DNA from: Megaleporinus macrocephalus
Lineage: Eukaryota > Chordata > Actinopteri > Characiformes > Anostomidae
Assembly: GCA_021613375.1 (NCBI GenBank)
Contig: CM038702.1
Coordinates: 21,104,349 to 21,168,348 of the forward strand
Length of the DNA: 64,000 bases
Reading direction: 5' to 3'
Both the position numbers and the translations under genes were made by a program. The notes below the pieces were generated by a model, which ran no database searches, was not told the DNA's origin, and saw only the letters and a program-made list of their open reading frames with translations. Below are positions 1 through 12,639 of the stretch, piece after piece; within the stretch, counting starts at the first letter, position 1; each line of letters begins with the position of its first letter.

Positions 1-500
1 CCATTCAGTACACAATGCTAACCAGGCTGTCGTTAAGAGCAGAAATTACTGGAGCACTCTAGAGCGAGTCTGCTGACCATTCAAATGAGATGCATATTAG
101 GCCCTGGGCTATTTTCTCCTATTTGCACTTCGCACATTCAGAACAGAAAATGGAAAAAACAAGCCTGTTCTTCTAAGACTGCATTACGAACTCCACATTT
201 AATTTCCATTTTAATGGTCCTCATGGAATTCTGAAAACTTTATAGTACAGATTTGTTATTTCACTGAGTAAAGCATTGAAATTATTTAAATTATATCCCC
301 TAATTACATAACAACAATAAGAAAAACAACAACATGAACAACAACAAATGTTCTATATAAATCTGGAAAGGATGTAAAACCTTCTAAAGGAGTCATGGAC
401 ATTATGTTCCCTTTCAAACAGACACTAACATTTCTTTCTCAGGTGAGTCTAAAATCTCTAAAGAAGATAAAAACAGTCTTCTTGCGTAAAGAAAATAAAA
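1..500. other. gramd4 intron 2, no feature recognised
   Basis: A+T-rich sequence without coding potential or a repeat that I can name. Confidence 0.5.
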
Positions 501-615
501 CATTTCTAAACTGGAGTTTAAACATTCCTAAACTGGAGTTTAAACATTCCTAAACTGGAGTTTAAACATTTCTAAACTGGAGTTTAAACATTCCTAAACT
601 GGAGTTTAAACATTC
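501..615. repeat. 22-bp tandem repeat, five copies
   Basis: Five near-identical copies of a 22-bp unit containing CTAAACTGGAGTTTAAACAT. Copies differ mainly at ATTCC versus ATTTC. The unit core AAACTGGAGTTT is an imperfect palindrome. Confidence 0.9.
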
Positions 616-724
616 TACAAAGATACAAAGACAACAGCACCCCTAACAGCTGTGGAAGATCTGGTAGCCCACCTGGTAGCTCCACTACAAATCTCACTAA
701 ACAATCTCCAGGTATTTCTGTGAG

Positions 725-1515
725 AAGGTCTGAGCTCTGGTTAAACTCAGTGAGATGTTGCCAGGCAGCTGTTATGTATCCCAGTTGGCTGTTAGGCCAT
801 TGCTAGGTGGTTGCTAGGCTGTTGCTAGGTGATTGCTTTGGTATCTCAAGTGGTTGCTAAGGTTTTGATAGGTGGTTGCTGTGGTATCCTCAGTAGTTGC
901 TTATTTGTTGCTAAGTGGTTACTATGGCATTCCAGGTGGTTATTATGGTGTTGCCATGAAGTTAATGTAGTTGCTAAGAGGTTGCTAAATTATTGCTACG
1001 GTATTCTTGTGATTGCTAGGTGGTTGCTATAATATCTTAAGTGGCTGCTAACACATTTCTAGGTGGTTGCTTTGGTATCCCAGGTGGTTGTTAGGGTGTT
1101 GCCACAAGATTGCCATGGTATCTAAAGTGGTCGCGAAGATGATGCGATGTGATTCCTATGTTATCACAAGTGGTTGCTAGGGAGTTGCTAAGCAGTTGCT
1201 GGGGTGTTGCTAAGTGGTTGCTATAGTATCTCAAGTGGTTCCTAAATTGTCACTGAGCAGTTGCTGTGGTATCCCATATCGTTACTTTAGTGTTGCCATG
1301 AGGTCAATGTGGCTGCTAAGGAGTTGCTACTTGGTTCCTATGGTATTCCAAGTGGCTGCTAGGTTGGTGCTAAGCAGTTGCTGTGGTAGTCCTGATGGTT
1401 GCTAAGGTGTTTCTGCGAGATGGATATGCTACACCAGGTGATGGTGTATAAGGTGTTGCTTGGTGATGACTATAGCAGCCCAGGTGGTTGCTATGGGATC
1501 CTGCATGGTTAACAG
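725..1515. repeat. degenerate TTGCTA-type minisatellite
   Basis: Diverged units of about 15-40 bp around GGTTGCTAAG, GTGTTGCTA and GGTATCCCAGGTGG run through the whole stretch. Open frames here (829-1032, 1214-1405) are by-products of the repeat. Similar GTTGCTAGG arrays are common in fish genomes. Confidence 0.85.
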
Positions 1516-2019
1516 GCTAACATTAATCAGCTTGTACGAGTGGAAAAACTTCTGGGCAGGTCCTTCAGGAACACAAGCTGTAATGAAGATAAAGATACAC
1601 TGGCTGTGTCTGAAGCGGAGCGCTGCTGCCTCAACGCCTCACTGCCTCTGCTGTCTAAGTCGGTGCTTAGAGGGCAGCCATGTCCAGTGAACTAGAGCTT
1701 GTATTTTCTAACCGCATCAGTACTGATACAGAGTTTTATGGGATACATTTACGCTGTCATGAAAATCCAGCCAAGCAGAGGAACTTCAGCAGGCAGCTTT
1801 TAGACTGTTAGACTGTGACTGGGTGCCTTCCTGCCTTAAAAACTGTATGAGTAATCATCATTTATAATGTTTCAGACACAGATATTAAATACTTAAACAA
1901 CTGTATTATATTAAGCTGCTGAAGTTTCTGTGCATCTCCTAAAGGTGTTTTGTGACTTCCACCCAGTGCTGTAAATACTTTTTAACTAATATGTTTACTT
2001 AAACAATAAAAATATCATC
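1516..2019. other. gramd4 intron 2, nothing recognised
   Basis: Unique-looking sequence with no coding or structural signal that I can support. Confidence 0.4.
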
Positions 2020-2165
2020 GCTGCCCAGAGAATCACAAATATCTATAAAATAGTAACTTAAGGAGAGGGCAAAACCATTTTACTTTTTATTGTAAGTTCA
2101 TGGAAATGAAGTGTTATTCCAAGGGATTTTGGAGCATTTCTATTGACCCATTGTAAAACTGTCAT
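2020..2165 (+). repeat. dispersed repeat, 'GGAGCATTTCTATTG' family
   Basis: It contains ATCGCTGCCCAGAGAATCAC and TTTTGGAGCATTTCTATTG. Related copies occur at 51545-51660 (same strand), 41800-41940, and in inverse orientation at 21535-21645 and 30570-30660. The element class is not known to me. Confidence 0.6.
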
Positions 2166-2779
2166 ATGCTGTATTAAAAAATATGCAGAACAGTTACAGG
2201 GTTTCCTTTGGACAGCAACTATGTGTTAATTATGGCAGCATTAAATGCTCCTGTATTTTAAGCTAAGGTGAGAAAGTCTGTATGCACTGTGTTTAACTAA
2301 TTTACGTATATTATTATATGCTTACGTAAGTTTAAGCATTGATCATTTCCGGAATTAACAGGATTTCACACCTGAGCTAATCTAATTAATAACAAATATG
2401 ATATGAAGTATTCACCAATCGTCCCTTCCTCCACACACTATACATAAACCATCCATGGCCCACAGTAATTCTTGAAGATTCTACAGGCTCTATACTGGAG
2501 AGAACTGAAAGTGGAGCTGTGTTAACGTGACTGAGCTGAAAGTAGCTGTGAGCAGCGAGGAATCTCCAGCACCCCTGGCTACCAATCTGATAGAAGCTTA
2601 ATCACTGAAGGAGCTTTCTGAGTCTCCAGCTAGGATTAAAACTCAGGACCATATGGGGCCAGCTGATGGATTTTTTTCAACTTGGGAAGATGACAAGACT
2701 TGATTTACGGCACACGCACTGATCAAAAGTGAAAGGTGATGTGTTTAATTTCATTTTATTTTAATTTAATATTCACAAA

Positions 2780-2792
2780 CCCCCCCCCCCCC

Positions 2793-2839
<47 letters not shown>

Positions 2840-2842
2840 TAC
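2780..2842. repeat. poly-C / poly-A / TA simple repeat
   Basis: A C run (about 14) passes directly into an A run (about 30) and then (TA)n. Confidence 0.95.
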
Positions 2843-4453
2843 ATCAACACAATTACTCCCAAAAGTAAGTAATCGTCAGTGATTACAAAAGCATACTAAG
2901 ATACGTTCTTCACTGATATCTCATTGAAGAAATTTCATTGAAAGTACAGATCTTTGTGACTGTAAATAGAAGAAAAAGATTTTATTGTGACCTAAATGTA
3001 ATAGAACATTACTATTATGTGCTGTGCTGTTGCTGCTGGTTTGCTTTGCAGAAACATGGTTTAGGGGTTTTCGTGGTTTTGTCATTTTGGATATTGAAGC
3101 AAAACCCAAAAAGTACAGATTAGGAATGTACATTCCAACTCAATTTGATATTTAATTATCTGCAAGGATACAAAAATAGTACTTTGGCCAAAATAGATGT
3201 AGGGCTGGAACTGAAGGCTTCATCTTTTACATAATAGCATTGGCATTAAAAGCTAAATAAAAATCAGCAGCATAAAGCACAGAGATACAATGGTATTGAA
3301 ATCTGAGGGAAATCTGTAGTTTTTGTGTTGGATGAGTAACAAAGGCTGCCTCTTCAGATGTGAGCTAAAACTACAGCTAAATGCTCCAACACTGCACAAA
3401 GATGAGGATTTGTCATCTTAAACAAGGTCTTTTCTCCTCAGTGGATGAAGTGGCAACGCGTTTCCACTGTTTCTAGATCTAGTTAACAGTAGCTAGGTAA
3501 CTTGTACAGTTAGCAATAAAGTTAGGCTGTGCCTGCCCTCTCAGCTGCATCCGTTACAATATGTGTCAATGGCAATGACCTCAGGTTCAGGCACTCCAGT
3601 TTTAGAGTGTAATTTACATACATGCTAACAAATTTGAACAAAACTAGAAAATGTTACAGCCCTATTAAAACTTGAAAACACTGCTTCTTTGAACGTATCT
3701 GTATATTTTGCTCATATTCCCAAATGGCACCTGGAGCTGCAAATCAAGTTCCCATACACATTCCTAGTACAGACTCAAATCTGTTTATAGTTTCAATGTT
3801 AAAATGCAATAAATTATATAACTAACTATCATTATCATTAAAAATCATTATATTTAATCCTTTCTTACAGCAGCCATAATGTTTAACCTCCGCCTTTTCT
3901 GGCAGTTGCTCAGTTATATTATCAGAAAAATACTAATGAAATATATTTGGAAGCTTTTTATTAATTTTTTTATTACTGTAGTAGTTTTATCAAGATTTTA
4001 GCCAAAGCTGTTTTATCTCACCGTAGTCATCTTTGTATAGAGGTGTAAATTCATTTCACAGCAGCTGGTTCTCACAACTCTCTTGCTCACTAGCAGCTCA
4101 ACAACACACACCATTTCACACACAGACAGCCTACAGTAACCTAGGTAATCTGATAACACAGTCACAGAGAACTGTTTTATCTGATTCTAATAATGAGTCT
4201 CTTTACAGTGCAGAGGCAGAATGACCACCAGAGGATCTGCAGAAACAGGTTAACCACTACAGCAAAATGAGGTTAATGATGATCTCTGAGTTAATCCACA
4301 CAGGATGGGTCTATGCAGAAGAAAGCCAGAGAGGAAGAAGTTTCTAGAGGAGGCGGCAGTTGCAGTAGCTGGTGTTCCAAGACAGACCAACCGACCTCCT
4401 CTACAGAGTTTACCATATAAAACACCACCTACTCAGCATAAACACACCTCCAC

Positions 4454-4457
<4 letters not shown>
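2843..4457. other. gramd4 intron 2, nothing recognised
   Basis: A+T-rich single-copy sequence. Small open frames on both strands have no family resemblance. Confidence 0.4.
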
Positions 4458-4491
<34 letters not shown>

Positions 4492-5225
4492 AGAAAACAG
4501 AGAAAGAGAGAGAAAAGAAGGACATGGGGAGAGACATACAGAAAGAGAGAGAAAGAGATGGAGAGACAGAGAGATAGCTTGAGAGAATGAGAAAGGGAAT
4601 AAGGGAGAGAGAGATACAGAAAAGAAGGAAAGAAAGAAAGGGAAGATAAAAAAGAGGAGCGAAAGATATAAAAAGAGAGTGTGTGAAAGAGAATTACAAA
4701 CAGAGTAGAACTACACAGAAAGTAGGGGAATAGAAGAAAAAGAATAGAGAAGAGAACGAGAGAAAGTGAGAGATACAACAGAGAGAGAAATAATGAGGGT
4801 GAGATGAAATAAACAAATTACAAAAATAAACAAAAAGTGAGAGACTTAAAGAGGAAAAACGAGAAGGATGAGAGCAATATAGTCTGTGATAGACTGTGAG
4901 AGAGAGAGAGAGAGAGAGAGGATAAAATAAACATAGGAAGTGGAAAACACTAAAATAAAGAAACTGAAAGAGAGAAAAAAAAACATATGAGGAAGGGAAG
5001 CGTGAGAAAGAGAAAAGGCAGGAGAGAAAAAGAAGAGAGTAAAAGAGAAGAGAGGAAAGAAATTGGGGAAGGGTAAAGAAGAAAAATAAAAGACAGAAAC
5101 TGTTAGAGGAGAGGAGAAAAAGAAGAGTGAGGAGGGTAGAAGGAGAAACAGGAAAGGAGAGGCAGTAAAGAGAGAGAGAAAGGAAGGAGAAAGAGAGCAA
5201 GAAAGAGGAAAGAAGGAGAGATAAC
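4458..5225. repeat. polypurine tract, GA-rich
   Basis: About 770 bp is almost all purine on the plus strand, with pure (GA)n at 4459-4488 and 4898-4920 and degenerate GAGAAAGA elsewhere. The gramd4 pre-mRNA carries the CU-rich strand. Long frames such as 4694-5266 are translations of this tract and not genes. Confidence 0.92.
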
Positions 5226-6535
5226 AGAAGCTCTCTAAGCCAGAGACCTGACTGCCTGAAATTCACCAGGTGATCTTGAGCGTGGAGGAAAGAGAGAACA
5301 CGCTGTTGTGTTTACACTTACACAACTTGATGACTAATCTAATATCTTCCTCATCCACAGGAAGTGTTTTAAAAATAAGGAGAAAACACTGGGATCACAC
5401 AGAAGACAGAACACGTCTGAAAGACAAATCGCGTCTCTGCCAAGGCCGCCATCTATTATACATAAATCGAGACAAGCTAATTAAGAAGGAGAAGTCGGTG
5501 AATAATTACAGCTGAAGTCTTTGAGACCATTAGCTATTCTCAGAGCTTCGATGGAAGCGGTGCCAGGCTCAGTCCTCATGGTGCTTTTTTATCTACTGGA
5601 CCTTCCCCAGCGCAAAGTCAACAGGAACTCAACTGAATAAACAGGAAGGCAGAGGCATCAAACAGGCTCTTGGATGAATGTTCATCAACAACAGATTCTC
5701 CATCTCTCTCAGGGGTTTGCATTTACTCAATTACACCAGGCACAGGAGCCAAAGACTGTACGGCCAGCGCACCAGACAAAGTCTGCCTCCGTGTTAGTAT
5801 GTAAGAGAGAGAGTACGGGTGGGCAATATGGTGAAAATACTGTATGACATCATCATAGTTTCTTTAAACGTAAACATTTCTAATGGAAAAAGTAGAGAGA
5901 TACTGTTATTGATCCACATTTCCTCTTTCTACGTTGAAAGAAAAATAATAATTAATATTATTTAGTCCAATCATATAATAATTGGTCTAAATATCTTTTA
6001 CAAGTGATCAGTGTTCCAGCACTGTTGATATGCTCAGTGACAATAAAGCAATCTGTGACAATATTTTTCATGATGTCAATAACATCTCTTCATACTGCCC
6101 ACTCTGCCAGATGGTGGGCAGAGAAAAGGTCAGTCTCTTTAAGCAACAAACCAAGACAAGATGATGATCTTTCACTCACTTTTGAACTTGCGCTCTAATA
6201 ACATATGACCCAAATTCAGTTTCCAAAGCAGCAAATATGAGCAACCGATGTGCCCGCCTATGCAAAATAAGCCCTACAGTCAGTGGCTTAAAGTCAGAGC
6301 TATACGTTAGCATATCATTTAATAAGCCTCAGACATACAAACTAAGTGGTAACAAACAAATGGTCCACTTTCAGTACATCAGTGACTTCCTGATTACTCC
6401 ATGAATGCCAATTTAGCCAATGCCAATATTTTAGATTCCCTTTCGATTGTGACTTACATTAAATAACCAGAACAGTAAAAGGGGTTGAATAACAGAAACG
6501 CTTTCAAAGTGATCTCAATGCTTAATGCTGACTAC
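5226..6535. other. gramd4 intron 2, mostly unrecognised
   Basis: No coding signal. Around 5815-5905 the sequence GGTGGGCAATATGGTGAAAA recalls a widespread fish repeat also seen near 12650 (GGTGGGCGATATG). Confidence 0.4.
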
Positions 6536-7765
6536 ATTTGAGTTTGGTAAAGCTAATGAAATGTAACTTTAGTTTGAGTTTTAGTTTGAGTTTGGTAAGG
6601 CCTACTAAATTCAAGCTTTGGGAAAGCCTGATGAATTTGAGTTTGTTAAGGCCCAATGAATTTGAGTTTGGAAGGAACTACCGAATTTGAGTTTGGTAAG
6701 ACCTACTGAATTTGAGTTTGGTAAGACCCAATGAAATTGAGTTTGGAAGGAACTACCGAATTTGAGTTTGGTAAGACCTACCGATCTTGAGTTTGGTAAG
6801 ACCTACTGAATTTGAGTTTGGAAGTAACTACTGAATTTGAGTTTGGTAAGACCTAATTTGAGTTGGGTATAACCTACTGAATTTGAGTTTGGAAGGAACT
6901 GCCGAATTTGAGTTTGGTAAGACCTACTGAATTTGAGTTTGGTAAGGCCCAATGAATTTGAGTTTGGAAGGAACTACCGAATTTGAGTTTGGTAAGACCT
7001 ACCGATCTTGAGTTTGGTAAGACCTACTGAATTTGAGTTTGGAAGTAACTACTAAATTTGAGTTTGGTAAGACCTAATTTGAGTTGGGTATAACCTACTG
7101 AATTTGAGTTTGGAAGGAACTGCCGAATTTGAGTTTGGTAAGACCTACTGAATTTGAGTTTGGAAGGAACTACTGAATTTGAGTTTGGTAAGACCTACTG
7201 AATTGAGTTTGGAAGGAACTACCGAATTTGCGTATGGTAAGACCTACTGAATTTCAGTTTGGTAAGGCCCAATGAATTTGAGTTTGGAAGGAACTACTGA
7301 ATTTGAGTTTGGTAAGACCTACTGAATTTGAGTTTGGAAGTAACTACTGAATTTGAGTTTGGTAAGACCTACTGAATTTGAGTTTGGAAGTAACTACTGA
7401 ATTTGAGTTTGGTAAGACCTAATTTGAGTTGGGTATAACCTACTGAATTTGAGTTTGGAAGGAACTGGCGAATTTGAGTTTGGTAAGACCTACTGAATTT
7501 GAGTTTGGAAGGAACTACCGAATTTGGGTTTGGTAAGACCTACTGAATTTGAGTTTGGAAGGAACTACTGAATTTGAGTTTGGTATAGCCCAATAAATTT
7601 GAGTTTGGAAGGAATGACTAAATTTGACTTTGGTAAGAACTACTGAATTTGAGTTTGGTGAAAACTACTGAATTTGAGTTAGATAAAGCCTACTGAGTTT
7701 GAGTTTGGTAAGGTCTACTGAATTCAAGATTTTGAGATGGAGTATGAGTTTTCTAAGACTAAATG
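6536..7765. repeat. 25-bp minisatellite with alternating units
   Basis: About 1.2 kb of 25-bp units. Type A contains TTTGAGTTTGGTAAGACCTA and type B contains TTTGAGTTTGGAAGGAACTA; they alternate to give a 50-bp dimer. A variant block with ACCTAATTTGAGTTGGGTAT recurs at 6851, 7072 and 7417, showing block-wise expansion. The array lies about 170 bp inside the intron after gramd4 exon 2 and decays at both ends. Confidence 0.95.
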
Positions 7766-7928
7766 AATTTGAGATTGTGAAGCCTACAGGATTTGAGTCT
7801 TGATTTTAAGAGTAGCATAATTTTAAGTCTAAGTTTGCAAGGGCGACAGAATTGTAAGGAGGCTAAATGAATTTGAGGTTGGTAAGAACTGAATTCACTG
7901 TATACAGAATGTAATTTAAGTGACTCAC

Positions 7929-8139
7929 AGGGTCTCTCAGCTCCTCTGGGTCTCGTAGTGAAGGTCGAGGCTTCACCAGAATGTCCTCACTGCCTTCATT
8001 GTCTGAGGCGTTGGGGGACTCAGCAAGATCCAAGAACTCATCACGCTTTGGACCTCGGAATCTTATTTTGTCCAGCTTCTTTAGCATGTTCAACACACCA
8101 AGCTTAGGAGGCTTTACCTTAACATGGTGTATGGTAACC
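7929..8139 (-). CDS. gramd4: gramd4 exon 2 (N-terminal region)
   Basis: 211 nt, acceptor CCCTACAG and donor CCCT|GTGAGT. It encodes VTIHHVKVKPPKLGVLN, then MLKKLDKIRFRGPKRDEF, a serine/acidic stretch and EELRDP at the end. From the methionine at 8087-8085 onward it matches the usual start of mammalian GRAMD4, so this exon alone could supply the canonical N-terminus. No domain of known fold lies in this exon. It ends in phase 0. A 1.2 kb minisatellite begins only about 170 bp into the following intron. Confidence 0.93.
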
Positions 8140-8950
8140 CTGTAGGGACAAGAACAAAAAGAAATAAGCTTATAACCACAGAAACATTTCATTGCTCTAA
8201 TGTAGCTGTTTGATGGCTCAGGAGACCTAATGGTGATACACTTAGAAAAAAGGTAACATCAGGTACAGGTTAGATGAGGATGAGATGAGCAAACCTAAGC
8301 ACAATGTGTGACCTCTACTAAAACCTGCATGTGAGATCTTTTGGAGAAATATCTTAAAGCTGCTCTATGTAATATAGTAATAGAAATATTGAGAGTCAGA
8401 GATGTTGGATTTCACTAGAGTTTATTTTTAACCAAGTCTTACATTTTTAGGTATTAAGGTGACATTAACAGGCCTGGATGTTAAAGTGGCCTGGATCTGA
8501 TTACTTTACCTGATACGGTTTCTTCCACAATGAAAAAAAAACTTGGCTGTCGTGCTCATGAAAGTCCAGACGATGATTAATTAGACTTCCTTCCTTCTCA
8601 CTATGCAACTATTAAAATTAGAAGCTCAAAGTGACCAAATTTTCTAATTAGCTATTTTGCTTCCCAACTATGTTTGCTTTACTAATGCTGGTTGATATTA
8701 CTACTACTCTTGAGAAACATACAAAACACACTAATTCAATACAATTAGTCACTCTGCTTACAAGCATTACTTTAACAGTTTTACAGCACAGCCCTGTTAG
8801 AAGTCAAAACTTTCATTTTTTTGTTTTTTATAAATTTCATGATGTGTCCTCGCCTTACTTCATCATAGTCAAATCAGCTTTTGCTGGCTCATTTAGCATC
8901 TTTTTTTTTTGATAGTGGAATAACTGTAGTGTAAAACTATTCCAGACCAC
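8140..8950. other. gramd4 intron 1, nothing recognised
   Basis: A+T-rich intron sequence with no recognisable element. Confidence 0.4.
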
Positions 8951-8954
8951 TTAA

Positions 8955-9390
8955 ATTCAAGATTCAAGAGTTTTATTGTCATATGCACAGCAGAACAGAC
9001 AGTTACACAGTATAATGAAATTCTTACTTTGCTGTTCCTCCATTCACCAATAGATAAAATAGTAAATAAAAGTATTTTTATAGTTAAAGAATAAAAAATA
9101 AAAGTTATGTGTGCTTTTATGTGCAAGAATGAAGAGCTGCAGCCATGAAGTGCAAGTTACAAGTAACAAATGTAAACAATAATGTTTGTGCGAGTAGCGA
9201 ATGTAAACAGTATTGTATGTAAACAGCAGTACAGGGAGTGTAGGGTGCAGTTAAAATCAGACCAGTTAAAACCAGTTCAGATTGGAAGGGTTGGAGAGGT
9301 AGTGCGTGAGAGTAGAAACTGTTTGTCAGTCTTGTGGTCCTGGACTTCACAGTGCAAATAATTGCACTCAAATGCATTACTTCTTCATTC
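8955..9390 (-). repeat. LINE-type 3' end repeat
   Basis: It begins with GAGTTTTATTGTCATATGCA and ATGAAATTCTTACTTTGCTG, a very common teleost retroposon end, here in minus orientation. It continues with (AATGTAAACAGTA)-like sequence to about 9390. No reverse-transcriptase frame is present. Confidence 0.65.
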
Positions 9391-10600
9391 TTGGAGATCT
9401 GGTAGACAAACGCAACACTATCACCAAAGAATGCTATCTTAGGAACAGGGAAGAATAACCCACAAGAGGTGACCTAATTTCCCTGCTATGACTGAGCTCA
9501 GTGTACGTTTGTTGTGGAGAAATGAGAGCGAGGGAGAGTGTGTGACTCATCAGGCAGGGTCAAATGGAGCTATGTGGGGAGAAAAAGACAAACCTCACAT
9601 TCACATAATGACAAAACACTGCTGGTCTCCAACACAGGCATCACGCTTTACTGCAGCTAAATGACCAGACTTCCTAGCCTCCACATTTCCATACTGCTTC
9701 TTCATGTGGACTGTCCTGATAGCACAGACTTCACTCTCAGGACCAAACTCTAAAAAAAGCTGCACTCCATTGACATCCTGATACCTACGACTACCATAAA
9801 CAGCACTTGATCCCAAAAGGAACTTCTTATGTGTCAGAAAGATAAAGCAAGAATGAAACTGCTATGGATCGACAAGATGAGCTGATCTGACATGGTTTTG
9901 AGATTTGGATTCAGATTTGTTTGTTTTGAATGAAACACTTTAGAATAAAGTCAGCACATAAAGCACTCCAGTTTTTACAGTTAAACAACAATGCACTGCC
10001 ATCACAAACTAAATAAAGATGCTAGGTTTTGAAGGATATTAAAAAAACCAAAAACCCACCAGCGTGTCCCCATGTTGTTTTGATTCGTCTGTAATGATAT
10101 GTAACTTGGGTTGGGATTATGAGTGACTCTCCGCCCTGTAATCCCAGGGATTACGATGTTCTTTACACTCCACAGGGTTAGACACAGAATACTAGGAGCC
10201 AGCACTGTCCCTGCGGCTCACCGCAGCAGACCTTTCCACCAGTGGTCCTCAACCCCCTTCCTGGTAATCTACATTTTCTTACAAGTTTAACTTATTGAGC
10301 GCACATCTAACACACTAACTAAAGTCTATCTAACTAAAGACTTGTGACTGCAATAATATGATGGGTCGAGTGAGGGGATAGTTAGGGTCAGAAGTCCACA
10401 TGTAGGTAGATCTCCAGACTGAATGAAGCCCCTACTCTTCACATTCAAGCAATAGTTCAGCAAAAACAGGCTACTGTATACAACTTTCTGTCACTGTAGT
10501 ACAAAATACAAGTTTGCTTCTTTAGTGCAGCACTGGAGATACAACGCAGCTAACAAACAAAAGAACCCAATGTACACCAAGCACCACCATGCAAAGCACC
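9391..10600. other. gramd4 intron 1, nothing certain
   Basis: A 71-codon minus-strand frame lies at 9601-9816 (NGVQLFLEFGPESEV within it). I recognise no family and see no clear splice sites, so I do not call it a gene. Confidence 0.4.
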
Positions 10601-10619
10601 ATGTAGCACCTGTGCAGCT

Positions 10620-11155
10620 TCTCTCCTTTTAGTTCATTCTGTTTATAATCAGATCTGCCAGAGTCGCCAGCTACACTCTGAAACGCTTCTCATCCTCTGT
10701 ACTAACCCAAACCAGAACTAACTCTCTCTTTTTTCTTTCTGAGGTAATAACCGCCTACCTGTAGAGGCGAATACTGTTAAAGGACTGACCACCAGGGCAA
10801 CCCTGTTACCCAGCACCAACCAGATCTCCTCTCCATTCGTGCCATTTGCTACATCCTTGACTGCATCGCTGTATCATCCACCTGATGTAGCACCTGTGCA
10901 GCTTCTAAAGCTCTTACCTTCAGACTTAGCTTTAGTTTAATAAACTGTAAATACTGCTCGACCAGAGGAGGATGGGTCTCTGGTTGTGAGTCTGGTTCCT
11001 CCCAAGGTTTCTTCCTCCAGTTGAGGGAGTTGTTCTTGCCACCGTCGCCTCTGACTCACTCACAGTGGATACAGTGTTGTGATTTCATGTTTTCTTGCTT
11101 TTAAACTGCTTTGTGAAAAAGTGCTATACAAATAAACCTGACTTGACAAAGTGCA
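10620..11155 (+). repeat. LINE (L2-like) 3' end
   Basis: It contains GGTTTCTTCCTCCAGTTGAG and GTTGTTCTTGCCACCGTCGC, and ends with GTGCTATACAAATAAACCTG followed by ACTTGACA. These are typical of the 3' tails of fish L2-like retroposons. It is 5'-truncated and non-coding. Confidence 0.7.
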
Positions 11156-12265
11156 CACCTAGATCATCACTTCAACCATGTCAGCCTGAAGTAGTCTCAA
11201 ACAGACTAGCTCATCACTGATGAGATTCTTTGTACTGGCTCTCTTAGGTCAACATTAAAGAGGCAAGTTTCTATTCTTTTGTTGCTTTTGTAAATGAAGA
11301 CAAATCAGATGAGTAGATCTTCTGACACTGTAGCTGAAAATCACAGGCCTCCTGGATTTCCACAGAACATTCCGGCTCTGTCCCGCCTGCTGCTTTTTGT
11401 GTTTGATTTTCTTCTTGGCGGGTTTCATGCAACACTTAGCCTTGTTTCCAAGTGAGCCCCACTAGTCCTTCTGATGTTTAACTTTCACCTGCCTTTGTTT
11501 GAAGACTGTTAGAGGGATTTTTGTGCACTTGGCCCATCGTCTGATGCTGCTTTTCAAAATTCATCCAATGAAACTACTGAACATCTGAGATCTGAAGCAC
11601 CAAACATAATGTAAACTTGTTAATTACTTACTTAAAAGGTACATTGTTGTTTTAATGAAATTTAATCATAGATCATATCGCTGACATGGCTGACTTTGGG
11701 AACTGTAAACTGGGACAATGATACATAAAGAAGAGCCATTTAAACCTAGAGAAGGCACAAAGCCACTATTCTCGTTTCCAATACTGATATTAAAAATCAA
11801 AACTGATCTGGTATTTCCTCTTGAAGCGCTAAGTACATCCAAAAGTAGACTATCATACTCAAACTAACTCTGTACTCAAACACACCACTAACCCACAGAG
11901 AGAACCACATGGCTAACAACATTACATCATACAATGTAAGCATGAGTATACTTGTTACAGATTGAATATGATTTAATCTTGTTTTCCTCCAATATTTTAT
12001 AGCAGCATTTAATAGCATTTTCTGCTGACACAGGCAGATGCCATCAATATTCATATACCATGTCTCTTCAAGGCCTACATACTTGAGCACACACAATGCT
12101 CAAAATGTCACACCTTTACAAAGAAACCACTAACCTGAAATCCGCACTGTGGCCTTTTATGAGCAGAACACATAAGATAATGTCCTTCTAGTTGTTCCTA
12201 GGTTTAGGTTATCTACTATAGGTGGCAAGGCCTATAGTAGGCCTTTTCTCAGAACACTCTCACAT
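11156..12265. other. gramd4 intron 1, nothing recognised
   Basis: No coding or repeat signal that I can support. Confidence 0.4.
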
Positions 12266-12269
12266 TCTC

Positions 12270-12355
12270 TGATTCTGATGATCTTATTTTCCCTTCATTT
12301 GTAAAGTGTCCTTGGGTATGTGAAAGGCATTATTTAATATTATTATTATTAATGG
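12270..12355 (+). repeat. short L2-like 3' tail
   Basis: TAAAGTGTCCTTGGGTATGTGAAAGGC followed by (ATT)n, in shortened form the usual end of a fish L2-like element. Confidence 0.6.
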
Positions 12356-12639
12356 ACAAAACACCTCCCACCATTCTCTGCATGTCACACATCATGGAAA
12401 AAACAGGCGTTGATGGACGTGGCATAAACCACTTCAGCATGAAGATGCTCTCCAGGTGCTAGTGCTGTTCTCCTGAGAAGCTCTCACCGTACTAGGTTTA
12501 CAGGCGGAGATGAAAGCAAGAGCACTCAAAGCCTTAAACGTCCATTAGTGTGAATGGAATCATTATATTTCACTGTCAATGCAGCTTCCTTTGCAAGGAC
12601 ATTGGAACAACATCAACTGTACAGAGAACGCCTAAGTCT

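Noticed and set aside
4305..5266. Frames rich in 'RERERE' or 'SLSFLS' on both strands
   Set aside because: Polypurine/polypyrimidine tract. Both strands stay open because stops are rare in GA repeats.
1..7928. A third gramd4 coding exon
   Set aside because: I looked on the minus strand for the next conserved block of the protein and saw none with splice sites; it probably lies left of base 1.
9601..9816. 71-codon minus-strand frame in gramd4 intron 1 with protein-like composition
   Set aside because: No family recognised and no clear acceptor/donor pair. It may be an old repeat. A protein search of this frame would settle it.
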